Source of the DNA: Amorphophallus konjac
Taxonomy: Eukaryota > Streptophyta > Magnoliopsida > Alismatales > Araceae
DNA: 64,000 nt
Reading direction: 5' to 3'
Assembly (NCBI GenBank): GCA_022559845.1
Contig: CM040117.1
Coordinates: forward strand, 76,793,731 to 76,857,730
A program made the translations under genes and the position numbers. This document shows positions 12,397 through 23,078 of the stretch, in pieces. The notes beneath the pieces were generated by a model that saw only the letters and a list, made by a program, of their open reading frames with translations, did no database searches and was not told where the DNA came from. Position 1 is the stretch's first letter, and each line of letters starts with the position of its first letter.

Positions 12397-15014
12397 TGTA
12401 GATGTGGAAAATATGTAGCGTGGTGTCACAAGTAACATAGGCAAGCATATGTGCATAAGTGATAACATAATGTGCATATCAAGTGAACATCATGAACATG
12501 TGACTATGTAAACATGGTAGCATGATCATACAGCAAGATAAAAGCGATAAAAGATGTAAAAGAATACCGTGATCGCCACCAAGGAATGACAACGCCAAAA
12601 GAATATAAAATACTAAGTGCGTTGTGTACCTTGGAAAAAGAGGATGATCGCGCTCAATATCAAGATGCGGGGACTATGTGGATTACCTCTCCTTGCCTTC
12701 CAGCCGGCTAGAAGGTAAGGGCCTCACTTTCCATGCTTTCCTGCGAAACAAACACAAAACAAGAGGCAAAACCCATTAGAAAATGCTAAGTGTAGAAATC
12801 TGCCCAAGTGCATAAAGTAGCATTAAAGATTGAGGGCAAACTTACCGGGGGAGGGTTTTTAACCCCTATGGAAGGGTGAAAATAATAGGTGTGTATATTG
12901 TGATGAGATTAACATGAAGAAATTGATTTAATATGTCATGATGAACATAGATAAACAAGATGCAAAAGTGCATGCCACAAGAAAAATTGTGCAAACAGTG
13001 TAAAGTGGGTGCAAAGACTGATACAAACAGTAGGGCAAACAATGTCCAAATGAAAAGAAATTTGATATGACAGAATACTTGAGTGTTGTAAAGAAGTAGG
13101 AACAAGAATCACTCAAAAAGGAGGTCGGGACAGAAAGTTATGACACCGGAGATTTGGGAAAAAATATGGACTGTGCAGAAAATTCAGAACAGTGCACAAA
13201 ATGGGCTCAAAGAATGATGAATATCTCACAAGATAGAACACCAAAAGAGGAAAGAGTGGATGCTATGGAAAGGTGGGAGTGTTGTGGTTAAACTAGGGTA
13301 GAAAGGAGAGTTTAAAACGGGGAAGAGACCAGTGAAAAATGGGGTGGAAAACTCAAGAAAACAGAACGGTGCAGAACATGGGAGGAAAATGACTAAGTAT
13401 AAAAACGGAATGATCAAGCAAAACTCATGGATAAAATATGCATAAAGATGACAAGGTAATGAGCCCAAAACCAAGGAACACAAAGATTATACTTCCCTCT
13501 AGAGCCTGGAGTTGAAAGGGAGGATAAAGAGTGCCCCACGGCCTCGCACCGGCGACGCAAACATGCCCCCGTCGCAAGAAATCTCTTCAAGATGGAGTTG
13601 AGGGAGGACGAAAAGGATGAAGCATGACTCCGCACCGGCTTGATGAATAGGCCCCCGTCGCGAAGTTGTAGCAGAAAATCAACAAACTGTGATGATTTGC
13701 CAAAAGTAGGGGCAAAGTTAGCAGGGCAAACGATGATGAAATCAAGCAAATAAGGAACCAAAACGAAGCTTATACTTCCCTCTTCAGGCTAGGGTCGAAG
13801 GAGGATGAAGAAAATTCGACATGGCTTCGCCGTCGCCTTGAAAACACGCCCCCCCCCCGTCGCACAGGAAATCTGGGCAGGTTTATATAGAAAAAGTGGT
13901 GAAACCCCCAACTTTCTCTCACGATTCCAGAAGATAGAGTCCACCAAATCTCGAGATCTCTGAATCATTCTCGAGATAATAGTCAAGATAAGGCGTAGGA
14001 ACAAACATGACTCTTTTTGGTTGAAGATTGTGGAAGTTATGGCTCTTGGAAGAAACCTCTGGAACCTAATCTGCAGGGTTTTTTGGTTGCACGAAAAGCA
14101 GAAAAACCTGATATTGTGGCCATGATTCTAGGAGATATAGCCCATCAAATTTTGATTTCTATGAACCAAATTAAAGATAATACAAAGGGCTAGAAGTAGG
14201 AAAAAACGGGGATCAATTTGGATAAGTATTCTAGAAGTTATGGCCGCCACAAGATAGCCACATCACGCAGGTTCGTGGAGATAGAGTCCAGAGCAGGCTG
14301 GACTCTTATTGGATAAACGGTCGGATGACTGGCCGTTAAGGGTTAAACGGTCGTCAACCGACCGTTTGCAACAATGAACGGCCATTAACACGACCGTTTA
14401 AGGTAGACTTTGCGCGACTTTGGAAATTAGATTATATCTCCCAAACGGTGCAGAATTAGCAAAAGTGGTAGAAGACAAAATTATAGATAACTCAAAAATG
14501 AACAACTTTTATGAAAAAAGTAAGATGAGAAAATGATTGGAAGAGAGAGAAAGTGGGGATAGAACAGAGAGAGAAAATATCGGGACATAGGTGAACAGTG
14601 CAGTCTGTCGAAAAAATGTAAATAACTTGAAATTGGTGCAGAACTGGCCAATGACGTAGAAAAAGGAATTGTAGGGATTTAAAAGATGAACAACTTTGGT
14701 GAAGGACACATTTTGAAAAGAGGAAAGGAAGGGGGTGAAAAAGGACAATTTTCAAGACTACGCAACGAAAGGGGGCTGAATGCTTGAGGGAAGCCGGCCT
14801 AAATGGGCCGTAAGGTGACTTTGAAGGCCGGAAGGTGACAAGATAGGCTCCAGGGCTCTATGAAATAATGATCTCCAAGGTTCAAAAGGAATGGAATAAT
14901 GAAATGGGCTCAAAATCCATCCAAGAAAGGCTCCAAAATAATTGGTAATTCGGGGCATCAAAATGATGAATAAAAGAAATGACTCAACTTGCAGGCTAAA
15001 AATGGGTGTCAACA
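12397..15014 (-). mobile_element. 5' LTR (type a) of element A, 2.6 kb
   Basis: Its left end TGTAGATG follows a PBS and its right end is GTGTCAACA, so it is complete and starts TGTTGACAC on its own strand. The last 676 bases pair with the 3' LTR at 1-676. It has no coding content; the short frames inside it are chance. Confidence 0.9.
13881..13889 (-). promoter_or_regulatory. TATA box of type a LTR
   Basis: TATATAAAC on the minus strand, about 1.1 kb into the LTR; it is the best TATA-like word in this LTR. Confidence 0.55.
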
Positions 15015-15950
15015 TCGCTGTTGTCCGAGTGAGGGATTGCCCAAGCCTCGAAAATAATTTCTGACCAAGCAGGTCATCTCTTCTCGACCTCGTTCTTGAT
15101 GTAGGACGGGGGGTGATTGTCGACCTCTAGCAGGAGGGATATAGGCCAGCCGAGCTCTGTCGGCTGGCTGTTGGAATCTTCGTCCCGCAGCAGGGACGTT
15201 GGCTTGACGGGCCGCGGCCCGAAAACTTCTGTGGCGCGGAGGATCCGCAACCACCTCTTCTTCCTTGTTCGGGGGCAGGCCCCTTTCTCTTCTCACTTCC
15301 GCCTCGTCGTTCACAAGACGACGGCGGATGGGTGTTAGCTGGTGGGTAGGTCGGGTCCGCTTGGGAACCCACACCTGTTTAAGCTTCCTCGGCCTGGGTG
15401 CCTGGCTTCCTTGGCCATAGTGGTCGGCTTCTTCTATTTCTGCCCTCCTTCCAGTGAGGGCCTGATAGGCATTGTGGACAGGAATGTTGGGGATGACTCG
15501 GTCTGGGGTCACCCGTGCATTGCGTCCATCGAGGAAGACGCGCATACCCCCGACTAGCATAGATTTCCCGGACTGAGACAGAGTTCCGGTGATTACAGCA
15601 GCATTCTTGTGGGCCTGGCGACGCTGGCGTCCTCCAGGGTGTTTGTTAATGACATTGGGGTGGGTCCCACGTATGACGTGGTGCACCAGACAGCTAGCGG
15701 CCGGGGCCAGACTTTCAGACAAGTCTTTGCAGCTGGGAACCTCCAGAGGCTCCATTTTCTCTATAGCTTCCTTGACAGGTTCTGGGGCTTCGACCTCCAG
15801 CATATCTATAAAGGCTAACCCCAAAAAGTTGGGGAAGCCTAGAGCGGCAGGGAAGCTGTCGAATTCCATGGGTACCGCCAGGTACCCTTGCGCGTGTCCA
15901 GCGACTATCGACAGATCGAAGTCAACGCCAGTTATCCCGTTGATCGTCAT
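15015..15950 (-). CDS. Unrecognised ORF of element D, C-terminus cut off
   Basis: An open frame of about 312 codons from the Met at 15950; it also stays open upstream through the PBS into the LTR (to 16106), but a start there is unlikely. It runs into the LTR of A, where it meets a stop at once, so the true C-terminus lies beyond A. The first 60 residues are hydrophobic and mixed (MEFDSFPAALGFPNFLG lies here). Then follow an acidic stretch with EAPEPVKEAIEKMEPLEV and a basic second half rich in Arg and Pro. I see no Gag core, zinc knuckle, protease or RT motif. Its place, about 100 bp after the PBS, is where gag is expected, so D may be a non-autonomous element carrying a different first gene. 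It is free of stops, unlike most frames here. Confidence 0.5.
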
Positions 15951-16047
15951 TGATCCGCCTGCACAGACAAACGAAGCAATAATCAGTAGCCTTTGAGAGG
16001 GATTCGAAGCCCAAATATCCCGGCAAAGAGATGAAAGGTGACACTGG

Positions 16048-16064
16048 TCCCACCAGACGTGCCA
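16048..16064 (-). other. Primer binding site of element D
   Basis: On the minus strand it starts TGGCACGTCTGGTGGGA. It aligns with the PBS of C (TGGCGCCGTCTGTGGGA) and lies four bases from the LTR end. Confidence 0.65.
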
Positions 16065-16068
16065 GACT

Positions 16069-17811
16069 TGTTTGCGACCTTTTTCTTTCTTTCGCGGGTC
16101 GATCAACTAACTGACTGACTGGTAGTCAAATGATCAATTGACAACGCGGGCGTGCCAGTCACATGAGTGATGACTTTATGATGCGCTCATTCTGACCCAT
16201 GTCGGGCGAATGTGAGGTTCGGTCGGGACCAGCAGTCCGCCATACCGTAAAGGCTATGTCGTTAATTTCATCCCCCACGAGGAGGGAACACCTTTGATTA
16301 ATTACCGAGATAGCGGGCTGTCGAAGCCGAATTAAAAAGAGCTACATGATGATCATGACGAAAGCATGCAGGATGCATACATTTATCGTGCAGAAGATGC
16401 ATAATTCATGGGATTATGGATCCTTGGTACGTGGCGGAGGACATACATAGCACAACAACAGGGGAAGGAAAAAAAGAGAAAATCGCGTAGAAGGGGGAGG
16501 AGAATCGACTCATATCATCATCGCTCCTCCCCCCGTCGCTTACATTCGATGGGTGAAAGACTCAGAAAAGAAATCTGCGGAAAGCAGGAAAAGAACCGGC
16601 ACCGGCGCCCACCTGTTCCGAGAACAGGGTATCGTAGAGGAGGAAGACGACCGGCGGAAGCTCCTCCGAAGAAAACCTTCTCTCTCTCGGCTCCCTTTCT
16701 TTTCTTTCTTCCAGGAAACCCTATTCTGTCTCCTGTCTCCTCTCTCCTTGTTCTTCTCCTTCCTCTTTCTTTTCGTTTTTTCTCTCTCTTTGTTTTTTCT
16801 CTTCTTCATTTTTTTCTTCTCTTCTTCTCCCCCTGAACCTCACCCGTTTATATAACAGGTTGGAGGCGTTGCATCCGACGTGAGCTTTTGGCGCGCTGGG
16901 AGGAGTCTTCATTAACCTATCGCGCCGGTTTAAGACGCCATCCGATAGAGTGACTTGCGCTCCGTGATGAGGGCGGAAGGTAGGGGATTTAGCACGCCGG
17001 GATCAGCACTGAAGGTAGGGGGCGCGCCGGGTTAAGGGCGCTGAAGGTAGGGTGGCGCGCCGGGTTAAGGGCACGCCGGGCTAGTGCTCTTTACGACCTT
17101 CGAGCCAGTCGATGAGTCCGGGGATGATTTCGGGAGTCACCGTGAGCATTATCTCACTGATGCTTACTGAAACCTCGACGAGATATCTTGTCGAAGCTCC
17201 CGGGTTGGCGTACGGCCATTCTCGAGGTTCCAGATAGCTTTGGGTTGATCATACGGGCCTACCGCTGACACTGCCTTCGGCTCTATAATTCGTGCCACTG
17301 GCTCGGCCTGGCCCGTGCCCGAAGCTCCTTGGAAGGCGAGATAACACCAGGGATAGTTCTGCCCGAGCTGGGCGATCATTCGGCCACTGACGGGCCCATC
17401 TTGGCGGGAAGCCGCACCCGTGCCGGGTGATCGGGGTCTTCTGCTGACAGAGCTTTCGGTCCTCCGTCTCGGAGAGCCAGGGGGAAACTCCTTTGTCTTC
17501 AGGAGAGCCTCTTCATGTGGTGGGGGACCACCGGATAGACCATCGTCCTTGGTCGGACAACGGGTGTGGTGTATGCAGCACGACAAAGTCGATGCCGGTT
17601 CATTGGGCAGGCTTGGTCGCACTGCCGGTTGGTTGTGGATTCATCTTGGCTCTCCTGAGGTGAAGTCCCCACGTCCATACGGAATGACTCGAGGCTCTGG
17701 CTGCTTGAGAAATCCTCGATGTGTTGATCTTTATCGGCTCCCGCGCTTCGGCGGGCCGGGTCATTCGTTCTTATGGCTTGGTCACCGACGATCATATTTT
17801 AGGTGCCAACA
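16069..17811 (-). mobile_element. 5' LTR of element D
   Basis: Ends TGTTTGCG on the left and GGTGCCAACA on the right. The stretch 16150-16300 is related to 24127-24290 in the LTR of C, beginning GCGTGCCAGTCACATG in both, so D and C are relatives of the same broad family. 17000-17075 holds two to three copies of a repeat of about 32 bp built around GGCGCGCCGGGTTAAGGG. Confidence 0.75.
16847..16854 (-). promoter_or_regulatory. TATA box of D LTR
   Basis: TATATAAA on the minus strand, downstream of GC-rich DNA and followed by a GA-rich leader on that strand. This is the same layout as the promoter of the C LTR. Confidence 0.6.
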
Positions 17812-18098
17812 GTGGCCCCCTCATTGGACTGTGGGATTGTGTCCCCCATGAGGTTGGCCTTGTCGATTTGTTTCATTTTTTAGTTTAGTTCCTCCAGATT
17901 GGCGTCACTTTTGGTCTAATCATTCCTTACATTCGGTTCAGAGTTTTCCCGAAGATTCATGACCCTTGTTGGTAAAAACGGGTGTCGTTTAACCTTAACG
18001 CCCGCTTTTCCGGTCCACTCCGCTGCATTTCCGCTCCAACTCCATGTTCCATGTCACCTCTGCTTCACCTCCGCCCGCTCCCCTGCAAAGAGGACGTT

Positions 18099-18111
18099 AA
18101 GGAGGGGCATC
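18099..18111 (+). other. Polypurine tract of element E
   Basis: AAGGAGGGGCATC directly before TGTTGACACC. A second copy, AAGGAGGGGTATC, lies 202 bp downstream at 18301-18313 inside the duplicated segment. Confidence 0.85.
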
Positions 18112-18515
18112 TGTTGACACCCGTTTTGTGCCGATAAGCTGAGTCGTTTCTCTTACTCCCATTAGTTAATGCCCTAAGTTGTCCATCATTCATTGGGCCT
18201 TTTTTTGTGGCACGTCCTGGGCCCATTTTATGGGTAGCCTCCCTCCTTGGTAAAGTCCTGGGCCCATTTTATGGGTAGCCTCCCCTGCAAAGAGGACGTT
18301 AAGGAGGGGTATCTGTTGACACCCGTTTTGTGCCGATAAGCTGAGTCGTTTCTCTTACTCCCATTAGTTAATGCCCTAAGTTGTCCATCATTCATTGGGC
18401 CATTTTTTGTCGCACGTCCTGGGCCCATTTTATGGGTAGCCTCCCTCCTTGGTAAAGTCCGTATCAATTCAGGGCTTATTGGACCTTGGCTTTGATTAAT
18501 TGAACGTGTTTTATG
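18112..18515 (+). repeat. 202-bp tandem duplication across the PPT/LTR junction
   Basis: 18112-18313 is repeated from 18314. The unit comprises the first part of the LTR followed by the internal CCCTGCAAAGAGGAC stretch and the PPT. The join lies at a shared GCCTCCC/CTCCC word. Inside it, a word of about 40 bp (CCTGGGCCCATTTTATGGG) is also doubled. Confidence 0.85.
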
Positions 18516-19181
18516 AAAGTCAAGTATCCAAGAGCATGAACGGTTCAACATCAGCCGTTCAGGACTGGGGCGGTTGAACCCAAACCGTTCATACATTTTG
18601 GCTAATTTCTGAGGATTTTCTGAATATTCACCGACAGGCTTTTGTGCGGCCCTATCAGGCCCGTTCAAACAAATGGACGGGTGCATTCCAACCGCCTATA
18701 TCTCAGAGTCCTACGCGTGCCAATTTTCTCAGATAATTATCCAATTATTCAAATTATCACCGATAGGGTTAGAACGGTCTTTGGTTGGTCGCTCTACATT
18801 TGAACGGTCTTATTAGAACCGTTCATCTTTGAGTGTCCAACGGCGGACGTTTCGGTCAGTTCGAGCAATAATTGGGCTAATTTTCTCATTATTTGAATTT
18901 CCACCGATGGGTTTGGACGGTCCAAATTTAACCGCCCATATTTTTGAGCGGTCTATCGTAAGACCGTTCATCCTGTCGGTTGGTGATTTTTAACAATTTT
19001 TTATCCCTTTTATGCATGGTTTTATCCCCAACTTCTTTTATCGATATCTCCGTGGATAATCAACCATTTTTGAGGCCGTTTCGACTGGATGAAAGATAAA
19101 GACATTATCTATGATTTATATTTTATAATCCCGACCTAAAAATGGCTCTAAACCCTAGTTTCGGGGCTGGCTTTCTAGGCT

Positions 19182-19190
19182 CTATAAATA
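19182..19190 (+). promoter_or_regulatory. TATA box of E LTR
   Basis: CTATAAATA in the same context as the minus-strand box at 8955-8963 of the type b LTR. Confidence 0.6.
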
Positions 19191-20689
19191 GACCCTAATG
19201 GCCGGACTTGAAGGAGGGGGGAGATTTTGGTCGACGGTGAAGCCCTGCCGCATTCTTGAGCGACCTAGCACCAAGGAGGGAGGCTTTCTACGTCCATACA
19301 AGCCTCCGGTTCAGGGAGTAGTTTGGTTTTGAGTCTTTTCGTTTATAGTTTTCATCACTTTCCCTTCATTGCATGCATCACTTCTTCTTTGCGTTCCCTT
19401 CTTCCTCATTACCATGCACACATCCACCCACATTTTTGTCACCCTAGGGGTTTAAAACCCCCTAGGTACCCTCCTTTCCATTCGTTAATATTCATCTCTT
19501 ATCATTTTGGCATTTACTACACTGTTTAGTTCTAATGTAGGTCTTTTCTGTGTGTTTCTTACGTTGTTTCGCAGGTCAGCAATCATCAGCACAAGGCCCA
19601 TCCCCTCTGGCCAGCCGGAGAGGGTGGAGGTTGGACCCCTTGAAACTTACTGCGTGGTAGATCTATGCGGTTTCATTCTCGCCATTCAACAGTATGTGCG
19701 GCTTAGTGAGGGCCGTTCTTCCTGTTAGTGCGGTCAGCATAAAGCCGTTCATCTCTCAGTAGTAGTTCCTCCCACACCTTCTGCAGCGCACTTAGGCGGT
19801 CTATCGTAAGACCGTACATCATAAGGCGGTTCTTCAGGAGCCGTTCATCTCTCCAGCGCTGCATCTTAGGCGAGTACTCCCCCTCTTTCCAAAGTACGTC
19901 GTGTCCATCACGTACGGCACCTTGGTGGCGATCACGGTCTTTTGTTTTCTGTTCTCCTCTGAACGTTGTTATTTGCTCATCGCATATTGTTCCATTCATG
20001 ACGCATATTGATCTTTAGTAGGAGGAGAAAAATATATCTACAGCGGACTCTTAGTTTCCCCTGTCCCATTGAGCTTCCTGCCATTAAGGGATTCGCAACG
20101 ACCCTATTAATAAGCTTTCATCAACGAGCCCGAGCAAACGGCACTTGTTCAGCAGTGGCCTCCCAAGCAGTAAGTGCTGGGTCGGGACAAATAATAGGGG
20201 GCTCCGGAGGAGCTTTCCCGATCGACTGATGCTCGGACTTCCCAACCCGAAGGCCGCCCAGGAAGCGCTTGTTCCGAGTGAGTTTTTGGGCTTCACAGTA
20301 AGTGGACCCGGGAGCTGCCACTTTGAGGAGTTGGGCCTTGTTCGATCAGGGTTGGACCTCGTTCGGCCTCTCCGTACGGGCGGTGAGATTTCCCCTCTCC
20401 ACTTGTCCCCCTCCTACTCCCGAGCCAAGATTAGGCTCGGACGAGTAGTATTTGGGCTGGACTGTTTGTGGCACTGGTTGGGTAAATATATCTCTTTGGT
20501 AGGGGCAACATGACGCGGCTCACCTTGAAAATATGCCCATTATGATGAATAAGAGAAGGCCCCTCCTCGGGAGATCAGACGCCGCGCCGCCTCCCTTCAG
20601 GATTTTTAGGCATTGCACATTTTGCGTCCCTTTATCTCCAGGGTTTTAGGGTTTTGCCTATATTTGTAGTTATATTTGAGGAGGGGGGG

Positions 20690-22422
20690 GCTCCAGCGCG
20701 GTGAGAGTAGTTTCGGAAGAGCGGAGAATCGTTGCGGCCACCGGAACAAGATGGGCTTCCTGCGGCGACAATTCGTCAGCTCCCTTTCTCCTCCAAAGTT
20801 CTTGGGCTTGGAGCTTTCCCCTTCTTCTTTTCTCTATCTCACGGCGGACCATCATCCTGAGGCCGAGTGGCGGCAGAGAGAACGTGCTCCAAGGGTTTTC
20901 TTGACGCCACCGGAGCCGCTCTGTAGTGAGCTGGGGGAGGCTGAGGTGAAGTGGCTGGAGAGTCGATACGGGCTACCTTGGCGGTTCTAGTTCCTGGCGC
21001 CTGAGCCTCATGAGTCTAGCCTATCCACTCATTCTGGCCTCTTTTGCTCCTTTCTCCTGGCCTGGAAATGTGGCTTTTGTCTACCCCTTCATCCCTTTGT
21101 TGCCGAGTTGCTTCGATTCTACCGGCTGGCTCCTGTCCAGCAGGTCTCTAACACTTATACCTTCATTTTCTCCTTTATTTTCCTCTGCGGCCAGTGAGGG
21201 GTGCGTGCCTTGCTGGATCTTTTCCATTATTTCTTTGAGTTGAAGGAGCATCCTCATGCGGGGAAAGGCTTCTTCTATATTCAGGCGAAGCGGGGGAGGT
21301 GCTGCGTGTCCCTCTCTGTGAGGGACTATTATCATAAAGGGTGGAAGACCCAATATTTCTGGGTGGGCCCATCGGCAGTTAGTGTAGTCTGGAATTTCCC
21401 GACGGCGCCTAATTTTCACCTGAACATTCCTCCGAAGTAGACCGTGTTTTCTCCGGAGTTGGAAGAAGAGGCTGCCATCCTGCAGCAGAATCACCAAGAG
21501 ACTGCTGATTTGGTGACTTCTTCTAACATTGAGGGCTACCTCGCTCGAGTGCTGTCGCCGACAGGTAAGGAGTTCGGGAACTTGGTCTTCCTTCTTGCGG
21601 AGTAAGCACCTTCCTTCTCTTAGTCTCCTTTCTGTGGTTCAGACATGAGGCAAGCGGTTGAGGAGGAGGCACCATCGGTCGAATTGGAGATCATCGATTT
21701 GGACGAGGCGTTGGCTCCTGACGATCTTCAAGCTTCAGAGGGCTCGGTCTTTGGCGGAGCAGCTGGCCCATGCTCGTCGCATGGTTGACAGGAAGATTGA
21801 GCTCCTGGAGTCGAAGCGCAGAAACCAGGTCGAGCCCAATGACCAATGGAGGGCTAAGCGAGGGGGGCTCGAGGATCGAGTTCGGGCGGCTGAGGATTCG
21901 GGGACCGAGGCCGAGCGAAGGCTATCCGAGGCTGAGAGAAGGCTATCCGAGTCAGAGCAACGGATAGTTGAGCTTGAGGGGAAGGCGGAGCGGGCTGGGA
22001 AGGAAGCGCTCTAGCAACATAGGTGCTCAGAGGCTTACCAGGCAGCTCTATAACAGGCGGCCTTTCCCTTCTACGAGTCAGGCTATCGACGGGGACTCTG
22101 GAAGGGCTTCTCTCAAGGCTACGATCGGGCCATCCTGGAGGCAGAGGCCCAATCCTCTACGCTCATTTTTCCTTCTGGTCAGTGCTATGACTCGGATTGG
22201 GGCTCCACTGACTCTTCCCACTATACGTCGAGTGAAGAGGTAAGTTCGGTCCCGTCCGAGCGGCCGCCAACTCCAGCATCCTCGGGAGGGCACACGGCCG
22301 AGACAGTTCCCATACAAGTGGGGTCAGTGTCTGGGCCGGCCGTCGCCGAGAACACTGGGGGCAGATCGTCTGGTGCCGAAGAAGCCTTGTCTGCTGAGCT
22401 TGGAGATGGGCCCGAGGCCTGA
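20690..22422 (+). pseudogene. Antisense gene of F: gypsy-type transposon domain plus coiled coil
   Basis: It runs opposite to the sense of F. It holds the same parts as the antisense gene of C (28186-30820): an N-terminal region with ELGEAEVKWLE, a domain core with LFHYFFELKEH and GWKTQYFWVGP, an intron at 21565-21642 (CAG/GTAAGG to TTCAG), an acidic linker, a Glu/Arg-rich coiled coil (about 21730-22010) and a Ser/Glu-rich tail ending in TGA at 22420. The C start codon is not preserved and several stops and frame changes break it; the Ala/Pro-rich middle of the C version is missing. The domain is the one databases call putative gypsy type transposon (Transposase_28); its function is unknown. 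Confidence 0.75.
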
Positions 22423-22795
22423 TGTAATAGCTCTTTTCTTTTTTCTTTCTTTTTCATATGTAGCCGAGTAAGGCTTTTTTGGAACTATAATAGCGGCAGT
22501 ATTGAATGCTGAATTGACTATTTCTTACAGCTTTTGGTGTGATTTGACTACCGTATCTATAGTCGTTTGAAGAAGGCGCCGATTTTCTGTAGATCTTGCG
22601 CGCGCCGATCTGTCAAATAACTGACATGGCGCTGGCACCTTTCCATTTTTCCATACCGCCCTTAATGACTTGCCGCTTCGCGTGTCCCGCTGGGGGGGGG
22701 GTGTCGGGAATTGAGGTAACCATCTTAAGGAAAGTCTTTTTAGCGTGTTTTGTAAAGGGGAGAGTCATTTAAGGCGATTAGCTCCCCCTTCGACC

Positions 22796-22804
22796 TATAA
22801 AAGG
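22796..22804 (+). promoter_or_regulatory. TATA box before the micro-ORF of F
   Basis: TATAAAAGG, 112 bp before the ATG. The same box and spacing (109 bp) precede the micro-ORF of C. Confidence 0.7.
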
Positions 22805-22907
22805 TCCGAGGGGCATCTCGTTTTCCTTTCACCGCTTAAGGCCATTCCTGGCGATTTTCTCCTTCTTTCCCTTCCGCGAAGTGTTGTGCTATTAGTCTCG
22901 GCGGGGC

Positions 22908-23078
22908 ATGGAGGGCTCTTCAGAAGATGATGATACAGATGGCGGTAGGAGGGAAGCTCCTGTTGTTTCAGTCTGGAAGAGGGTTCGTCAGTCGGGGGTC
23001 AATCAGGGGGAAAGTTCATGCCAGAGCATGTCACCTTTCTGTCCCTGTCCTGCTGACGCTCTTTTGAGGGGACAATGA
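22908..23078 (+). CDS. Conserved antisense micro-ORF, F copy
   Basis: 56 codons, start MEGSSEDDDTDGGRR, then a W-K-R-V motif and a Cys/Ser-rich end. The C copy (31306-31449) keeps the start codon, the acidic block, the Arg pair, WKRV and the SMS motif despite substitutions and a 3-base length difference that keeps the frame. I know no family for it. It is probably soluble; no signal peptide or membrane segment is seen. It could also be the leader of a longer spliced transcript. Confidence 0.45.
   Translation: MEGSSEDDDTDGGRREAPVVSVWKRVRQSGVNQGESSCQSMSPFCPCPADALLRGQ

Larger units (their letters stand above)
1..15014 (-). mobile_element. Element A: gag-only, three-LTR non-autonomous Ogre-like complex
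   Basis: Read right to left this is: 5' LTR of type a (12397-15014), PBS, a shortened gag copy, a PPT, an LTR of a different type b (8101-9829), a second PBS, a long gag frame, 3 kb of non-coding DNA, a PPT, and a 3' LTR of type a that continues off the left edge. No protease, RT, RNase H or integrase is recognisable, so mobility would depend on an autonomous relative. Both PBS sites, the leader and the DNA next to the 3' LTR resemble element B, which places A in the same Ogre/Tat branch. It sits inside the ORF of element D at 15014/15015. The outer LTRs differ at only about ten of 676 positions, so the insertion is fairly young. Confidence 0.85.
15015..17811 (-). mobile_element. Element D: 5' end of a Tat-like element interrupted by A
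   Basis: It consists of a 5' LTR, a PBS and the start of the interior. The right edge, TGTTGGCACC on the minus strand, adjoins sequence that continues unbroken as element E (compare 10110-10126), so D inserted into E. The left side is cut by A at 15014/15015 and continues off-window. Confidence 0.75.
17812..20042 (+). mobile_element. Element E: 3' end of a plus-strand element
   Basis: It holds 300 bp of 3' interior, a PPT and a complete LTR in plus orientation, related to the type b LTR of A. No PBS follows the right end, so this is the 3' LTR. The rest of E lies beyond D, off-window. Confidence 0.75.
18112..20042 (+). mobile_element. 3' LTR of element E
   Basis: Starts TGTTGACACCCG and ends ATATATCTACA. 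It shares promoter context, hairpins of the ACGGTC/GACCGT type and the block around TTTTAAACCCCCTAGG with the type b LTR at 8101-9829, in opposite orientation. There is no gene in it. Confidence 0.85.

Noticed and set aside
16540..16855. Basic or hydrophobic frames in the D LTR
   Set aside because: They derive from a CT/GA-rich leader next to the TATA box, as also at 26895-27190 in C.
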